This document shows, in pieces, positions 63,052-64,000 of a stretch of 64,000 nt of DNA. A model generated the notes under the pieces. That model was not told where the DNA came from. It did not search any database and saw only the letters and a program-made list of their open reading frames with translations. Location: NCBI GenBank assembly GCA_910587555.1, contig CAJULV010000002.1:62001-126000 (forward strand). Direction: 5' to 3'. Numbering within the stretch: the first letter of the stretch is position 1; each line of letters opens with the position of its first letter. A program made the translations under genes and the position numbers. This DNA is from an uncultured Acetatifactor sp. GTDB taxonomy: Bacteria > Bacillota > Clostridia > Lachnospirales > Lachnospiraceae.

Positions 63052-64000
63052 TTATCCGATCATAAAATAAGTCTCTCCCTGCAGCAGCCTGCCGAAGAAA
63101 ACCAGGCCGCAGAACAGCTGGTAAGCCAGCACGCATCCGCAGATGCCAAATGCTAACCTGTAAAACAGGCAATGCCCCTTTCTTTTCAGCAGGAGAAGCC
63201 ACTTCTCCAGGCTGAATACAAAAATCAGAAACAGCGCAATAGAATAGCCCCACAGGAAATTACCGTCCCGGGAGCGGCTTCCCGTTTCCACCAGAAGCAG
63301 CGCCTCCAGGAAACCCGCTCCTGTCATCCCCCATGCAAAGAGATAGCGCCTGTCACGCAGAAGCTCCCCTGCGGAGAACAGCAGCACAAGCAGCGGAAAC
63401 GCGGCGGAACACAACACTGCTACTTTCGTCCTGCTGGCATGAAGGGAAAAGGTATACCAGGGAGACAGCGCAATGCCATGTCCCGTGTCCGTCCCGAACA
63501 GTACCATATTCTGCCACAGTATCACACCGCAGGCCGGAAGCACCGTGCTTCCCAGCAGAAATACCTGTTTAAACGGCGCCTTTCCGCACAAATCCGCCAG
63601 CAGCTTCACAGCCAGCACCGGTGCAAATACCGTGAGAAAGCTGGGTTTGATGCCCGTACATAATGCCAGGAGTCCCGCCAGAATAAGCCATTGCCTGCCG
63701 GAAACACAGTCCCTGTATCCCTTCTCTGTCTTCAGATAGTAAATCACGGCCGCCAGCGCAGCCGGTTTCATAATCTGGTAGGTGGAATTGTGCCAGATAT
63801 TCCCCGCCTGATAACTCACATACCGGTATTCCCCCGCGTAACGCCAGAAAAACGGCATCACCAGATTCAGCAGCAATGCGCAGCCCAGGGTCAGGGCATC
63901 CGCCCCCTCTCTCCCCAGCAGAAGCGCCAGCAGCCTCTCCGTCAGAAAAATGCACAGTACCGAAGCCGCTGCCAGGAACAGGGCGATCAGCACCGTACCG
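63052..64000 (-). CDS. Polytopic membrane protein, 5' end beyond the window
   Basis: The frame is open to the right edge, so only the C-terminal 316 or so residues are visible. It has about eight membrane segments and an extracytoplasmic WRYAGEYRYVSYQAGNIWHN loop, similar in style to GT-C-like enzymes. The 157-base gap to the regulator start (62894) holds no clear promoter or terminator. No family was recognised. Confidence 0.6.
   Translation of the reverse strand, partial: GTVLIALFLAAASVLCIFLTERLLALLLGREGADALTLGCALLLNLVMPFFWRYAGEYRYVSYQAGNIWHNSTYQIMKPAALAAVIYYLKTEKGYRDCVSGRQWLILAGLLALCTGIKPSFLTVFAPVLAVKLLADLCGKAPFKQVFLLGSTVLPACGVILWQNMVLFGTDTGHGIALSPWYTFSLHASRTKVAVLCSAAFPLLVLLFSAGELLRDRRYLFAWGMTGAGFLEALLLVETGSRSRDGNFLWGYSIALFLIFVFSLEKWLLLLKRKGHCLFYRLAFGICGCVLAYQLFCGLVFFGRLLQGETYFMIG

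Overview
The window (about 64 kb, mostly 50-60% GC, nearly every gene on the minus strand) looks like a chromosomal segment of a Gram-positive member of the Clostridia, most likely Lachnospiraceae. The evidence is a perfect HrcA/CIRCE site, strong AGGAGG ribosome sites, many sigma-A consensus promoters, DUF6077-like membrane proteins, GH25 lysozymes with P/T/E linkers, and a clostridial Cys-rich peptide maturation system. No rRNA, tRNA, CRISPR array or insertion sequence was recognised.

Region 1 (1-6.6 kb) is housekeeping and stress: the 5' part of a tRNA-dihydrouridine synthase, an Hsp20 chaperone under CIRCE control, a carbohydrate-binding-module remnant, an alpha-phosphoglucomutase and a large PAS hybrid histidine kinase. 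Region 2 (6.7-21.7 kb) is a cell-wall polysaccharide operon read from one consensus promoter at 17.75 kb: rfbB, rfbA, a GH25 lysozyme, rfbC, a Wzm/Wzt-type ABC exporter, a large methyltransferase and a two-domain glycosyltransferase. rfbD is not in the window. A second, very long GH25 protein with cytoplasmic acidic repeats follows under its own promoter.

Region 3 (21.8-40.4 kb) is a glycan locus from one promoter at 40.4 kb. It holds a sialyltransferase-like GT52 enzyme, an ABC flippase, PseF, an FkbH-type glyceroyl enzyme with its ACP, PseH, PseI, PseG, a GDSL hydrolase, GtrII and GtrB-like enzymes, RffA and three membrane proteins. This implies a pseudaminic-acid-type sugar, possibly glyceroylated, next to dTDP-Fuc4N. 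PseB and PseC are not present here.

Region 4 (40.6-62.9 kb) is the most interesting part: a composite RiPP (ribosomal peptide) locus. A LytTR response regulator and a GHKL histidine kinase precede a tiny class II lanthipeptide precursor (60572-60739) and its LanM synthetase. The next operon begins with an acyl carrier protein and carries an adenylating ligase, a radical SAM/SPASM maturase of the CcpM type, the TIGR04066-like protein, an ACP-related protein without the phosphopantetheine serine, a Cys-rich CLI_3235-like precursor and an ABC exporter. It continues with a solute-binding lipoprotein, a BtrH-like protein, a second adenylating enzyme, a subtilase, two sugar-type ABC permeases and an HlyD-like adaptor. 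Two nearly identical 28-bp sites, each with a 21-bp-spaced direct repeat as expected for a LytTR regulator, lie directly upstream of the lanthipeptide precursor and of the ACP that opens the second operon. This suggests that both peptide systems answer to the same two-component system and may share export and leader removal. The 50.8-57.5 kb part is visibly AT-rich, which suggests separate acquisition. The window ends inside a polytopic membrane protein.
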